A stretch of DNA of 64,000 nucleotides from Dietzia sp032248695 (lineage in GTDB: Bacteria > Actinomycetota > Actinomycetes > Mycobacteriales > Mycobacteriaceae), in assembly GCF_032248695.1 (NCBI RefSeq), contig NZ_JAVHXC010000007.1, positions 1-64,000 of the forward strand, read 5' to 3'. The notes beneath the pieces were generated by a model. That model searched no databases, was not told the DNA's origin, and worked only from the letters and a program-made list of their open reading frames with translations. This document shows positions 49,544 to 59,322 of the stretch, piece after piece (position 1 is the stretch's first letter; the number at the start of each line of letters is the position of its first letter). A program made the position numbers and the translations under genes.

Positions 49544-51178
49544 TCAGTTGGTCCGGAGCGTCAGCCCGGGATGGGCCGCGAGGACGTCGGCGATCGGGAC
49601 CGCCGACAGTCGCGGGGTGAACCCGGCGGCGCGGGCGACCGAGTCCGCGTTGGCGCACGTGCCCGTGTCGGCGACGTTCGACGCGCTCGAGATGCCCAGG
49701 GCGCGGTCGCCCGAGAACACGACGCCGCCGCTGTCGCCCGGCAGTGCGCACAGGTCCACTGTGAAGGCGCCGGAGATGGTGCGCGTGCCGGCGACGTCGA
49801 TCTGCGCGTCGACCTGGGAGATCGTGCCGCAGGAGAAGCCGGTCCGGAACCCCGTCTTGCAGGCCTTCTGCCCCACGACCGGGGCGGCCGTGCCGACGAT
49901 GCCCTGGGTGCTGCCGTCCCCGGCGCCGACGAGGTTGGTGCGGAACCGGTCCGCGACGTCCTCGTCGACCTCGATGAGGGCCGTGTCGATACCGTCGCGC
50001 TGGGTGCGGGTCAGGGTGCCGAACTCCTCGCCGTCGGCGAGGGCCGCGCGCGTGCCGTCGGCGCCGGCGCAGTGGGCGGCGGTGACGACGACGGGCTTGC
50101 CCTCGAGCTCACCGTTGAACCCGGTCGAGCACTCGAGGACGCCGTCGGGGACGCGCACCTGGAAGGCGGTACCGCCCACGACCGGCCCCGCGGGGGCGGG
50201 GACGGACTGGATGGCGCGGCGCCGGTCCTCCGGCACCGGGGTGGCCTGCGCGGGCGCCCGCTCGGTCATCCCGTCGATGATCGACCCGGTCCCCGGGGTC
50301 AGTCCGGCGAGCAGGTCCACGACGGTGCGCAGCGGGCCCTCGGGGATGACACCGGCCTCGTTGAGCAGGCCGAGGCTGCCGAGCGAGCCGGAGCCGCCGG
50401 CGCCGCTGCCGGGGGCCGCCTGGGCGTCGAGGCGCTCGTCGGCGCCGGCGCGGGTGGTGGCCGGCTCGAGCCCGTCGACGGTGGGCGTGCCCTCGGACTG
50501 CCCGCCGCCGTCGCTACCGAAGGGGGCGGTGTCCCACCGGGGATCGGGGGCCTCGATCATGTCGATCTCGGCGAGGTCGCGGAGGCGGGCGTCGAGGTTG
50601 CCGAGCTGCGCGGCCTCGCCGCCGCGGGTGGTGACGACGACGGCGTTGCGGGCGGGGTCGACGCGCACACCGGTGACGAGCCCCTCGAGGTCCTCGGGCA
50701 TGTCGTCGATGATCTTGCGGACCTGGCGTTCGCGGGCGGCGAGCTCCGATGTGGTGAGCGCCACGTCCCGGACCGTGAACCCGGCTCCGGTGGCCTCCGT
50801 CCGGAGGCGGTCGCCGGCCGCTCCGGCGACCACGCCGACGAGGCCGGTGCCGTCGTCGTCCAGCCAGACGCCGCCGAACGCGTCGCGGAACTGCTGCTCC
50901 CAGCGCGGGCCGGCCTCGGCGAGTCGCCCGCCGAGATCGGCCTGGGCGAGGAACTGCTCGGGCGTGAGGCCGAGATCGCGGCGCAGTGCCTCGACGAGCG
51001 AGGTCAGCTGCGGTGCGAGGGCGTCGGCGAGGGCGGGAAGGGCCGCCGCCCCGGCGGGCTGCGCGGCGGGGGCGGGAGGGGCGACCGGGGTGGGCGAGGG
51101 GGCCGCGCCGGCGGGCGACGCGGTGACCACCAACGCCGCGGCGGCGGCGACGGCGGCGAGCTTCGGGCTGATGCGCAT
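49544..51178 (-). CDS. Secreted chymotrypsin-like serine protease (S1E / streptogrisin-like)
   Basis: A 544-aa secreted protease. The signal peptide covers 1-25 (ASPAGA). A propeptide (about 60-215) resembles the alpha-lytic protease prodomain: LVTGVRVDPARNAVVV and GVWLDDDGTGLVGVV. A Gly-Ser-Leu-rich linker (GSGAGGSGSLGSLGLL) follows. The catalytic domain carries the triad: His in VVTAAHCAGADG, Asp in DTALIEVDED and Ser in CALPGDSGGVVF. Paired Cys residues are typical of secreted S1 enzymes. It should be self-processed outside the cell. ATG 51178 has GAGAAGG upstream. Divergent from gdhA. Confidence 0.9.
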   Translation of the reverse strand: MRISPKLAAVAAAAALVVTASPAGAAPSPTPVAPPAPAAQPAGAAALPALADALAPQLTSLVEALRRDLGLTPEQFLAQADLGGRLAEAGPRWEQQFRDAFGGVWLDDDGTGLVGVVAGAAGDRLRTEATGAGFTVRDVALTTSELAARERQVRKIIDDMPEDLEGLVTGVRVDPARNAVVVTTRGGEAAQLGNLDARLRDLAEIDMIEAPDPRWDTAPFGSDGGGQSEGTPTVDGLEPATTRAGADERLDAQAAPGSGAGGSGSLGSLGLLNEAGVIPEGPLRTVVDLLAGLTPGTGSIIDGMTERAPAQATPVPEDRRRAIQSVPAPAGPVVGGTAFQVRVPDGVLECSTGFNGELEGKPVVVTAAHCAGADGTRAALADGEEFGTLTRTQRDGIDTALIEVDEDVADRFRTNLVGAGDGSTQGIVGTAAPVVGQKACKTGFRTGFSCGTISQVDAQIDVAGTRTISGAFTVDLCALPGDSGGVVFSGDRALGISSASNVADTGTCANADSVARAAGFTPRLSAVPIADVLAAHPGLTLRTN

Positions 51179-51260
51179 GATGGCCTTCTCGTGTTGCACA
51201 GACGGACGACCGTCGGTCGACCGATCGCGGCTCGGGTTGATGCCGGTGAGATTACGGACC

Positions 51261-51300
51261 TGTGATTACTGAGTCCAGTGTGACACGTGTGATTGATGAG
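51261..51300. promoter_or_regulatory. Direct repeat TGTGATTnnTGAG in the protease-gdhA promoter region
   Basis: TGTGATTACTGAG (51261-51273) and TGTGATTGATGAG (51288-51300) are separated by 27 bp start to start, with the palindrome ACACGTGT between (51283-51290). It is the AT-richest part of the 241-bp divergent spacer. The regulator is unknown; it does not match the GlxR/CRP consensus. Confidence 0.3.
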
Positions 51301-51419
51301 AATCGGTCGGCGGTTTCCGGGAGGGGAGTGGAGTCGGAGAATCGCGGACGCTGCCGCTAGGCTGCCTCTTCGGCAACGACGCACGCGTCATCACCAAAGA
51401 CTTATCGACCGGAGGTCCC

Positions 51420-52766
51420 ATGTCCGACGCTGACGCCGCACTACACGACGCGCTGGAGACCGTGGTGCGACGCAATCCCGGACAGCACCTCTTCCGGCAG
51501 GCGGTCCACGAGGTGCTGGAGTCCCTCGCACCCGTGGTCAAGCAGCACCCCGAGTACGTCGAGGGCGGGATCCTCAAGCGGATCATCGAGCCCGAGCGCG
51601 TCATCTCCTTCCGCGTGCCGTGGGTCGACGACAACGGGGTCATCCAGGTCAACCGCGGCTTCCGCGTGCAGTTCAGCTCCGACCTCGGCCCGTACAAGGG
51701 CGGTCTGCGCTTCCACAAGTCCGTGGACGAGGACACGCTGAAGTTCCTCGGCTTCGAGCAGGTCTTCAAGAACGCCCTCACCGGCCTCGGCCTGGGCGGC
51801 GGCAAGGGCGGCTCGGACTTCGACCCCCACGACAAGAGCGACTCCGAGGTCATGCGCTTCTGTCAGTCGTTCATGGCCGAGCTCGCGCACCACATCGGCG
51901 CCGACCTCGACGTGCCCGCCGGTGACATCGGCGTGGGCGGTCGCGAGATCGGCTACCTGTACGGGCAGTACCGCAAGATCACCGGCCGCAACGAGGCGGG
52001 CGTCCTCACCGGCAAGGGTGTCGGGTACGGCGGGTCCTGGGCCCGCACCGAGGCGACCGGCTACGGCCTCGTCTACTTCGTGCGCGAGATGCTCCGCGAC
52101 ACCGAGTACAGCCTCGAGGGCTCGCGCGTCGTGGTCTCCGGCTCGGGCAACGTCGCCCTCTACGCCGCCAAGAAGGCCGCACAGCTCGGCGCGACCGTCG
52201 TGGCCTGCTCCGACAGCCAGGGTTACGTCATCGACGAGGACGGGCTCGACCTGGACCTGCTCTCCGACATCAAGGACATCCGCCGCGCCCGCCTCACGGC
52301 GTACGCCGAGGAACGCGGCAACTGCACGTACGTCGAGGGACGGTCGGTGTGGGAGGTGGACTGCGACATCGCACTGCCCTGCGCCACCCAGAACGAGCTC
52401 GACGGCGACGCGGCCCGGCAGCTCGCCGACAACGGCTGTCGGGTGATCGCGGAGGGCGCCAACATGCCGCTGACCGAGGAGGCCGTGCAGGTCGTCCACG
52501 AGCGCGGCATCCTCTTCGGTCCCGCCAAGGCCGCCAACGCGGGCGGCGTGGCCACCAGCGGTCTCGAGATGCGGCAGAACGCCGGGCGTCTGCAGTGGGA
52601 CTTCGAGCGCGTCGACTCCGAGCTCGACCGCATCATGACGACCATCCACGCCACCGCGGCCGCGACCGCCGAGGAGTACGGCGTCCCGGGTGACCTCGTC
52701 GCCGGCGCCAACATCGCCGCCTTCCGCAAGGTGGCCGACGCGATGCTCGCCCAGGGCGTCATCTAG
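51420..52766 (+). CDS. gdhA: Glutamate dehydrogenase
   Basis: A 448-aa hexameric-type glutamate dehydrogenase. Core motifs: GLRFHKSVDEDTLKFLGFEQVFKNALTGLGLGGGKGG with the catalytic Lys region, DVPAGDIGVGGREIGYLYGQYRKI, the cofactor site VVSGSGNVALYAAKKAAQLGA and NAGGVATSGLEM. The length and sequence are those of NADP-type enzymes that fix ammonia onto 2-oxoglutarate. ATG 51420 follows GGAGG. It is a single gene followed by a terminator. Confidence 0.95.
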   Translation: MSDADAALHDALETVVRRNPGQHLFRQAVHEVLESLAPVVKQHPEYVEGGILKRIIEPERVISFRVPWVDDNGVIQVNRGFRVQFSSDLGPYKGGLRFHKSVDEDTLKFLGFEQVFKNALTGLGLGGGKGGSDFDPHDKSDSEVMRFCQSFMAELAHHIGADLDVPAGDIGVGGREIGYLYGQYRKITGRNEAGVLTGKGVGYGGSWARTEATGYGLVYFVREMLRDTEYSLEGSRVVVSGSGNVALYAAKKAAQLGATVVACSDSQGYVIDEDGLDLDLLSDIKDIRRARLTAYAEERGNCTYVEGRSVWEVDCDIALPCATQNELDGDAARQLADNGCRVIAEGANMPLTEEAVQVVHERGILFGPAKAANAGGVATSGLEMRQNAGRLQWDFERVDSELDRIMTTIHATAAATAEEYGVPGDLVAGANIAAFRKVADAMLAQGVI

Positions 52767-52873
52767 GACCGCATCCGCCCGGGTGCCGGGGCCCGCGACC
52801 GGCCCCGGCGCCCGGCGACGGCGCACCTGGTCGTCGTCGTCCCCACGGTCTTCTTCTCTTCCACGGTCGATCC

Positions 52874-52924
52874 GAGAGCGTCCCGGACGCCTCCGCCCAC
52901 GCGGCGGGGCGCCGGGACGCTCTC
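52874..52924. terminator. Hairpin between gdhA and dnaK
   Basis: GAGAGCGTCCCGG (52874-52886) pairs with 52912-52924 over 13 bp, and the loop itself can fold (GCC/GGC). It precedes the HAIR site of the dnaK operon. Confidence 0.65.
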
Positions 52925-52927
52925 GTC

Positions 52928-52948
52928 GTTGAGTCGGCCCGACTCAGG
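52928..52948. promoter_or_regulatory. HspR-binding inverted repeat (HAIR) upstream of dnaK
   Basis: GTTGAGT-N7-ACTCAGG fits the HAIR consensus CTTGAGT-N7-ACTCAAG at 12 of 14 fixed positions with the right 7-bp spacing. HspR is encoded as the last gene of the same operon, so autoregulation with DnaK as corepressor is expected. Confidence 0.85.
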
Positions 52949-52972
52949 ATCTACCGTGATGTGGCTCACGAT

Positions 52973-52999
52973 GGGAATGGATTGTGCTGCGCCCCCGTT
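52973..52999 (+). promoter_or_regulatory. SigH/SigE-type stress promoter of dnaK
   Basis: GGGAAT (52973-52978), 17-bp spacer and CGTT (52996-52999) match the mycobacterial SigH/SigE consensus GGAAy-N16-17-GTT. It is just downstream of the HAIR site and 148 bp before the dnaK start. The leader contains GTTGACTC (53040-53047) and its complement GAGTCAAC (53072-53079), which could form a stem. Confidence 0.7.
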
Positions 53000-53146
53000 G
53001 TACGGGTCGAGAAACCTCAGTGGGGCGGACTCAAGTCGGGTTGACTCGCCGGGCAGCCGGAAGGCAGGGTGGAGTCAACGACGCGGCCTTGAGCCGGGTC
53101 CACTGAAGACGAGTCATCGCTCGCGGAAGTAGAAAAGGAGATCACC

Positions 53147-54996
<1,850 letters not shown>

Positions 54997-55000
<4 letters not shown>

Positions 55001-55614
55001 CCCGCCCCGAGGAGAGCGACGCCGCCGAGACCGCCGCCTGGGCGGGCGCTGACGACGAGGCGCAGCGTGCCGCGGAGTCCGTCGAGGCCGAGGTCGTCGA
55101 CGACGCGTCCGCCGCGGCCGATGCCGCGGCGGACGTCGCCGCCCCCACCGACGGGACGTCCGACGACGCCGCGTCCGGGGAGGGCGGGGCCGCCGACCCG
55201 ACCGCGGAACTGCAGGCGCAGCTCGACGAGCGGACCGCGGACCTGCAACGGGTGTCGGCGGAGTTCGCCAACTACCGTCGCCGCGTCGAGCGCGACCGCC
55301 AGTCGATCATCGACACCGCCAAGGGCTCGGTCCTCACCGAGCTCCTGACGATCGTCGACGACCTCGACCGGGCCCGCGAGCACGGGGATCTGGAGGAGGG
55401 ACCGCTCAAGGTCTTCGCCGACAAGGTCCACGCGCTGCTGGCCTCCCAGGGAGTCGAGGCCTTCGGCGAGGAGGGCGACGCGTTCGACCCGGCCGTGCAC
55501 GAGGCCGTGCAGGACGAGTCCGACGGCTCCGAGCCCGTCCTCGGCACGATCCTGCGCAAGGGCTACCGCCACGGCGAGCGGACCCTGCGGACGGCGATGG
55601 TGATCGTCCGCTGA
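54997..55614 (+). CDS. grpE: Nucleotide exchange factor GrpE
   Basis: A 205-aa protein. The N-terminal 65 residues are acidic and Ala-rich (DDAASGEGGAADPT), followed by a coiled coil (ELQAQLDERTADLQRVSAEFANYRRRVERDRQSI) and the C-terminal beta domain with FDPAVHEAVQDESDGSEP and TVLRKGY-type sequence (TILRKGYRHGERTLR). It releases ADP from DnaK. GTG 54997 overlaps the dnaK stop (GTGA), so the two are translationally coupled. Confidence 0.95.
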
Positions 55615-55652
55615 GCCACCCGGCTCGGCGTGCCGAGCCACCCGGCTCCACA

Positions 55653-55703
55653 GGCGTGCGGGCACGGAACCGACCACCGGTCGGAAGGCCGTGCCCGCAC
55701 GCC
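55653..55703. other. Long hairpin between grpE and dnaJ
   Basis: GGCGTGCGGGCACGG (55653-55667) pairs with 55689-55703 over 15 bp, and CCGACC-ACC-GGTCGG forms a 6-bp stem in the loop. A further GGCTCGGC-GT-GCCGAGCC stem lies just before (55622-55639). It could attenuate transcription or mark a processing site inside the operon. Confidence 0.7.
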
Positions 55704-55767
55704 GACCCGCCCCCGGCCCCGCCGGGGAACCTGAGAGAATACGAGACGTGAGGAAAGGAGGCGTCTG

Positions 55768-56937
55768 GTGAGTCAGCGCGAATGGGTCGAGAAGGACTAC
55801 TACGCCGAACTGGGCGTCTCCAAGTCCGCCAGCCAGGACGAGATCCGTAAGGCCTACCGCAAGCTCGCCCGCGAGAACCACCCCGACTCCAACCCGGGCA
55901 ACGCGGCCGCCGAGGACAAGTTCAAGCGGATCAGCGAGGCCAACGACGTCATCGGCGACCCCGCCAGACGCAAGGAGTACGACGCGTTCCGCGCGCAGGT
56001 CGGCTCCGGCGGCTTCAGCGGCTTCGCCCCCGGCGGCGGCACCTACACCACGAGCGACTTCGACCTCGGCGACCTGTTCAACGGCGGCGGTCCCGGTGGC
56101 GCCGGCGGCTTCTCCGACCTGTTCGGTGGCCTGTTCAACCAGGCCCGCGGCGGCGGCGGTGGCGGCGGACGCGGGCGGGCGCAGCGCCAGCGCGGAGGCC
56201 AGGACGTCGAGACCGCCCTCACCCTGACGTTCCGCGAGGCCGCGCTCGGCGAGACGGTGCAGATCAAGCTGTCCTCGCCGTCCCCGTGCCTGACCTGCCA
56301 CGGCAGCGGCGCCCGGCCCGGCACCAGCCCCAAGGTGTGCGGCACCTGCCACGGCGCCGGCGTCACCCAGCGCACCCAGGGCGCGTTCGGGTTCGCCGAA
56401 CCGTGCACCGACTGCGGCGGCACCGGGTCCAAGATCGACGACCCCTGCCCCGAGTGCACGGGCAGCGGCGTCACCACCCGCACCCGGACCATCAACGTCA
56501 AGGTCCCGGCCGGGGTCCAGGACGGACAGCGCATCCGCCTGTCCGGCCAGGGCGAGGCCGGCTTCCGCGGCGCTCCGTCCGGCGACCTCTACGTCACCGT
56601 GACCGTCCAGAAGGACGCGGTGTTCGACCGCGACGGCTCCGACCTGCTCGTGGACCTGCCGGTGTCGTACCCGGAGCTGGTGCGCGGCGCCCAGGTGTCC
56701 GTGCCGACCCTCACCGGGCGGGTCACCGTGAAGATCCCCGCTGGATCGCGCGACGGGCAGATCCTGCGCGTCCGGGGCCGGGGCATCGCGACCAAGACCG
56801 GAACGGGTGACCTCAAGGTCACCCTCCGGGTGGCCACGCCCCCCGCCGGGATGGCCGAAGCCGAACTGGCCGCCTACGACGACGCGTTGCGCGCGGCGGG
56901 CTTCGATCCCCGGTCGGGCTGGGCCGGGGCGACATGA
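55768..56937 (+). CDS. dnaJ: Chaperone protein DnaJ
   Basis: A 389-aa type I J-protein. The J domain has YRKLARENHPDSNPG with the HPD motif, followed by a Gly-rich region (GGGPGGAGGFSDLF, GGGGGGGRGRAQ). Four zinc motifs: CLTCHGSG, CGTCHGAG, CTDCGGTG and CPECTGSG. The C-terminal beta-sheet substrate domain includes FDRDGSDLLVDLPVSYPELVRGAQVSVPTL. It delivers clients to DnaK. GTG 55768 has AGGAAAGGAGG. It overlaps hspR by 4 bp. Confidence 0.97.
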   Translation: MSQREWVEKDYYAELGVSKSASQDEIRKAYRKLARENHPDSNPGNAAAEDKFKRISEANDVIGDPARRKEYDAFRAQVGSGGFSGFAPGGGTYTTSDFDLGDLFNGGGPGGAGGFSDLFGGLFNQARGGGGGGGRGRAQRQRGGQDVETALTLTFREAALGETVQIKLSSPSPCLTCHGSGARPGTSPKVCGTCHGAGVTQRTQGAFGFAEPCTDCGGTGSKIDDPCPECTGSGVTTRTRTINVKVPAGVQDGQRIRLSGQGEAGFRGAPSGDLYVTVTVQKDAVFDRDGSDLLVDLPVSYPELVRGAQVSVPTLTGRVTVKIPAGSRDGQILRVRGRGIATKTGTGDLKVTLRVATPPAGMAEAELAAYDDALRAAGFDPRSGWAGAT

Positions 56938-57365
56938 GCCCCCGGCGGGACGTCGGGGAGCTGGGGCCCGACGACAGCGTCCTGGTGATCTCGGTGGCCG
57001 CCGAACTGTCCGGCCTGCACGCCCAGACCCTGCGCACCTACGACCGCCTGGGGATCGTCACGCCCGAACGCACCCGCGGCGGCGGCCGACGCTACTCCCT
57101 TCGGGACGTGGCCATGCTGCGCGAGGTGCAGCGCCTCAGCCAGGAGGAGGGCGTCAACCTCGCCGGCATCAAACGCATCATGGAACTGACCAACCAGGTC
57201 GACGCCCTGCGCGACCGCGTCGCCGAGCTGGTCGAGGAGAACGCCGAGCTGCGGCGCCGCGCCGGCTCCGGAACCCGCACGGGCGGCGAACTGGTCCACG
57301 TGCCCCGCTCGACCTCGGTGGTCGTGTGGCGGCCGCGGCACCAGCGCGGGGACCGCGAGGACTGA
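56934..57365 (+). CDS. hspR: Heat-shock repressor HspR (MerR family)
   Basis: A 143-aa MerR-type repressor. The helix-turn-helix and wing: VISVAAELSGLHAQTLRTYDRLGIVTPERTRGGGRRYSLRDVAMLREV. A coiled coil (LTNQVDALRDRVAELVEENAELRRR) gives dimerisation. The C-terminal tail is basic. It binds HAIR sites and needs DnaK as corepressor, making a feedback loop on the operon promoter at 52928-52948. ATG 56934 overlaps the dnaJ stop (ATGA). Confidence 0.95.
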   Translation: MSPRRDVGELGPDDSVLVISVAAELSGLHAQTLRTYDRLGIVTPERTRGGGRRYSLRDVAMLREVQRLSQEEGVNLAGIKRIMELTNQVDALRDRVAELVEENAELRRRAGSGTRTGGELVHVPRSTSVVVWRPRHQRGDRED

Positions 57366-57460
57366 CCCGCCGGGCGGTCCGCCGGGCCCGCGGGTGCGGG
57401 TACCGTCGACCGCGACAGGGCCCGGCCGACCGGGCCGGAGCCGAACCAGGAGGACCCGCC

Positions 57461-58300
57461 GTGCGTATCGCCGCCGCCCAGATCCTGACCGGACGCGACC
57501 CGCAGGACAACCTCCGTCTGGTCCGCGAGAGGATCGCCGAGGCCGCCGCGCGGTCGGCCCGCGTCGTGGTGTTCCCCGAGGCCACCATGCGGGCGTTCGG
57601 CGCCGGCCGCCTCGACGAGATCGCCGAGCCCCTCGACGGCCCGTGGGCCGGCGCCGTGGCCGAATCCGCCCGTGAGCACGGTGTCCTCGTCGTCGTCGGC
57701 ATGTTCACGCCCGGTCAGGGCGGCCGCGTCCGCAACACCCTCCTGGTCACCGGACCCACCGGGGCCGGCGAGACGATCCACCTGGGCTACGACAAGATCC
57801 ACCTGTTCGACGCCTTCGGGTTCGCTGAGTCCGACACCGTCGAGCCCGGCGACGCCACGCGCGTGTTGACGGTCGACGGGGTCGGCATCGGCCTGAGCGT
57901 CTGCTACGACATCCGGTTCCCCGGCCAGTTCACGGCGCTCGCGACCGCGGGCGCGCGCATCACCCTGTGCAGCGCGTCGTGGGGCGCCGGGCCGGGCAAG
58001 GTCGACCAGTGGCGGCTGCTCGCGCGCGCCCGCGCGCTCGACTCGACGACGTTCGTGCTGGCCGTCGGCCAGGCCGACCCGGCCGTCGAGGGGGTGGAGG
58101 TCAAGCGCGGCGCGCCCACGGGCGTCGGTCACTCGCTGCTCGTGGGACCGGACGGGACCGTGCGCGCCGAGGCCGGCCCCGGCGCGGGGGTGATGATCGT
58201 GGACGTCGACGACGACGAGGTCACCGACATCCGGAAAGCCATTCCCGTGCTCGCCAACGGACGGGTCACCGAGGCCACGGGCGGGGAGGTCCCGCAGTGA
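57461..58300 (+). CDS. Carbon-nitrogen hydrolase (nitrilase family amidase)
   Basis: A 279-aa enzyme. The Glu-Lys-Cys triad is visible: Glu in VVVFPEATMRAFG, Lys in LGYDKIHLFDAFGFAES and Cys in GIGLSVCYDIRFPGQF. The phrase YDKIHLFDAFGFAES and the length suit the omega-amidase/Nit1-like branch, which hydrolyses amides such as deaminated glutathione or 2-oxoacid amides. The substrate is not certain. GTG 57461 has AGGAGG upstream. Its stop overlaps the next gene start by 4 bp (GTGA). Confidence 0.9.
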   Translation: MRIAAAQILTGRDPQDNLRLVRERIAEAAARSARVVVFPEATMRAFGAGRLDEIAEPLDGPWAGAVAESAREHGVLVVVGMFTPGQGGRVRNTLLVTGPTGAGETIHLGYDKIHLFDAFGFAESDTVEPGDATRVLTVDGVGIGLSVCYDIRFPGQFTALATAGARITLCSASWGAGPGKVDQWRLLARARALDSTTFVLAVGQADPAVEGVEVKRGAPTGVGHSLLVGPDGTVRAEAGPGAGVMIVDVDDDEVTDIRKAIPVLANGRVTEATGGEVPQ

Positions 58301-59280
58301 CCGGGCCGGGCGGCCCACGCGGGGGCGAGGACCCCGCAGACCCGCCGACCGAGCGGATCCCGCCCGCCGGCTCCGGCCCCGCGGACCCCCCGACCGAGCG
58401 GCTGGCGCCGGTCGATCCCGCCACCCGCCACATCCCGCCCGCGGCGGGCGGGCCGTCGAGCGCGGCGTGGTCGCAGTACCCGGCCGACCCCGCCGAGCCC
58501 GGTTACCCCGCCGACCCCGCCGCGCCCGGCACCCCGGCCGGCGCCGCGCCTCCGCCCGGCGACGTCCCGCCACCCGGCGGCGGCGACCCGTGGGACGGCG
58601 GCCGCGGGGGCGGCGGGCCGACGCCCTGGGTGATCGTCGCCCTCCTCGTGGCCGTCGCCCTGTTGGCATCGCTGGTGGTCTGGCTGGTCACCGCGTCGGG
58701 CGGCGAGGACGAGCCGGTCGCCACGCCCACCACCTCCACGCGGACCACCACCCCGACGACGTCGCGGACGACCACCTCGGCCACGCCCACGACGACCGGC
58801 CCGCCGAGTGCCACCGAGCGCTGCACCTCGGAGTTCGTCGCGGGTGAACTGGGCCGGGGCACGACCGTCCGGCAGTGCGACGAACGGTTCCTCCTGGTCA
58901 CCCGCGAGAGCGGCGAGCTGGAGCTGTTCTCGTGGCGGGACGACGCGTGGCGCTTCCTCGCCCGGCCCGCCTCCGAGGTGTGCCGCGAGCAGCTCCAGCA
59001 GCTCGGCGTGCCCGACCGCTTCCGCCGCGTGTTCGAGTCGTGTGACGTCGCGACGAGTTCCACCACGTCGTCGACCACGTCCACGAGCCGGACCAGCTCG
59101 ACCACGACCACCGGCGCCACGACGACCCGCCCCACGACCACCGTCACCACCTCGGAGACCGCGACGTCGACCCCGACCACCGACGACGCCGACGGCACGG
59201 ACGCGGCCGACGGCGAGGCGAACGGCGGCGACACGGCCGACGACGAGACGACCGTCGTCGGCATCGCGGCGGAGCGCTGA
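58297..59280 (+). CDS. Pro/Thr-rich single-pass membrane protein
   Basis: A 327-aa protein of unknown function. Residues 1-105 are cytoplasmic, Pro/Gly/Asp-rich, with doubled ADPPTER motifs. One membrane helix (WVIVALLVAVALLASLVVWLV, about 111-132) follows. The outside part has a Thr-rich stretch (TSTRTTTPTTSRTTTSATPTTT), a small Cys-containing domain (about 165-250; ERCTSEF, VRQCDERF, SEVCREQL, ESCDV, four Cys that may form two disulfides) and a second Ser/Thr-rich and acidic tail. It looks like a wall-spanning protein with glycosylated linkers. GTG 58297 overlaps the amidase stop. Confidence 0.75.
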   Translation: MTGPGGPRGGEDPADPPTERIPPAGSGPADPPTERLAPVDPATRHIPPAAGGPSSAAWSQYPADPAEPGYPADPAAPGTPAGAAPPPGDVPPPGGGDPWDGGRGGGGPTPWVIVALLVAVALLASLVVWLVTASGGEDEPVATPTTSTRTTTPTTSRTTTSATPTTTGPPSATERCTSEFVAGELGRGTTVRQCDERFLLVTRESGELELFSWRDDAWRFLARPASEVCREQLQQLGVPDRFRRVFESCDVATSSTTSSTTSTSRTSSTTTTGATTTRPTTTVTTSETATSTPTTDDADGTDAADGEANGGDTADDETTVVGIAAER

Positions 59281-59322
59281 CGCGGGCGAAGGGCCCCGGG
59301 TCCGTCGACCCGCCCGCGGCTC

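Noticed and set aside
53029..53047. Second HAIR site ACTCAAG...TTGACTC in the dnaK leader
   Set aside because: The half-sites point outward compared with the true HAIR orientation and spacing is shorter; it is mentioned only as possible leader structure.
55725..55750. SigE-like promoter GGGAAC-N16-CGTG just before dnaJ
   Set aside because: The -10 ends with CGTG rather than CGTT and the start site would fall within the Shine-Dalgarno sequence; it is more likely chance.
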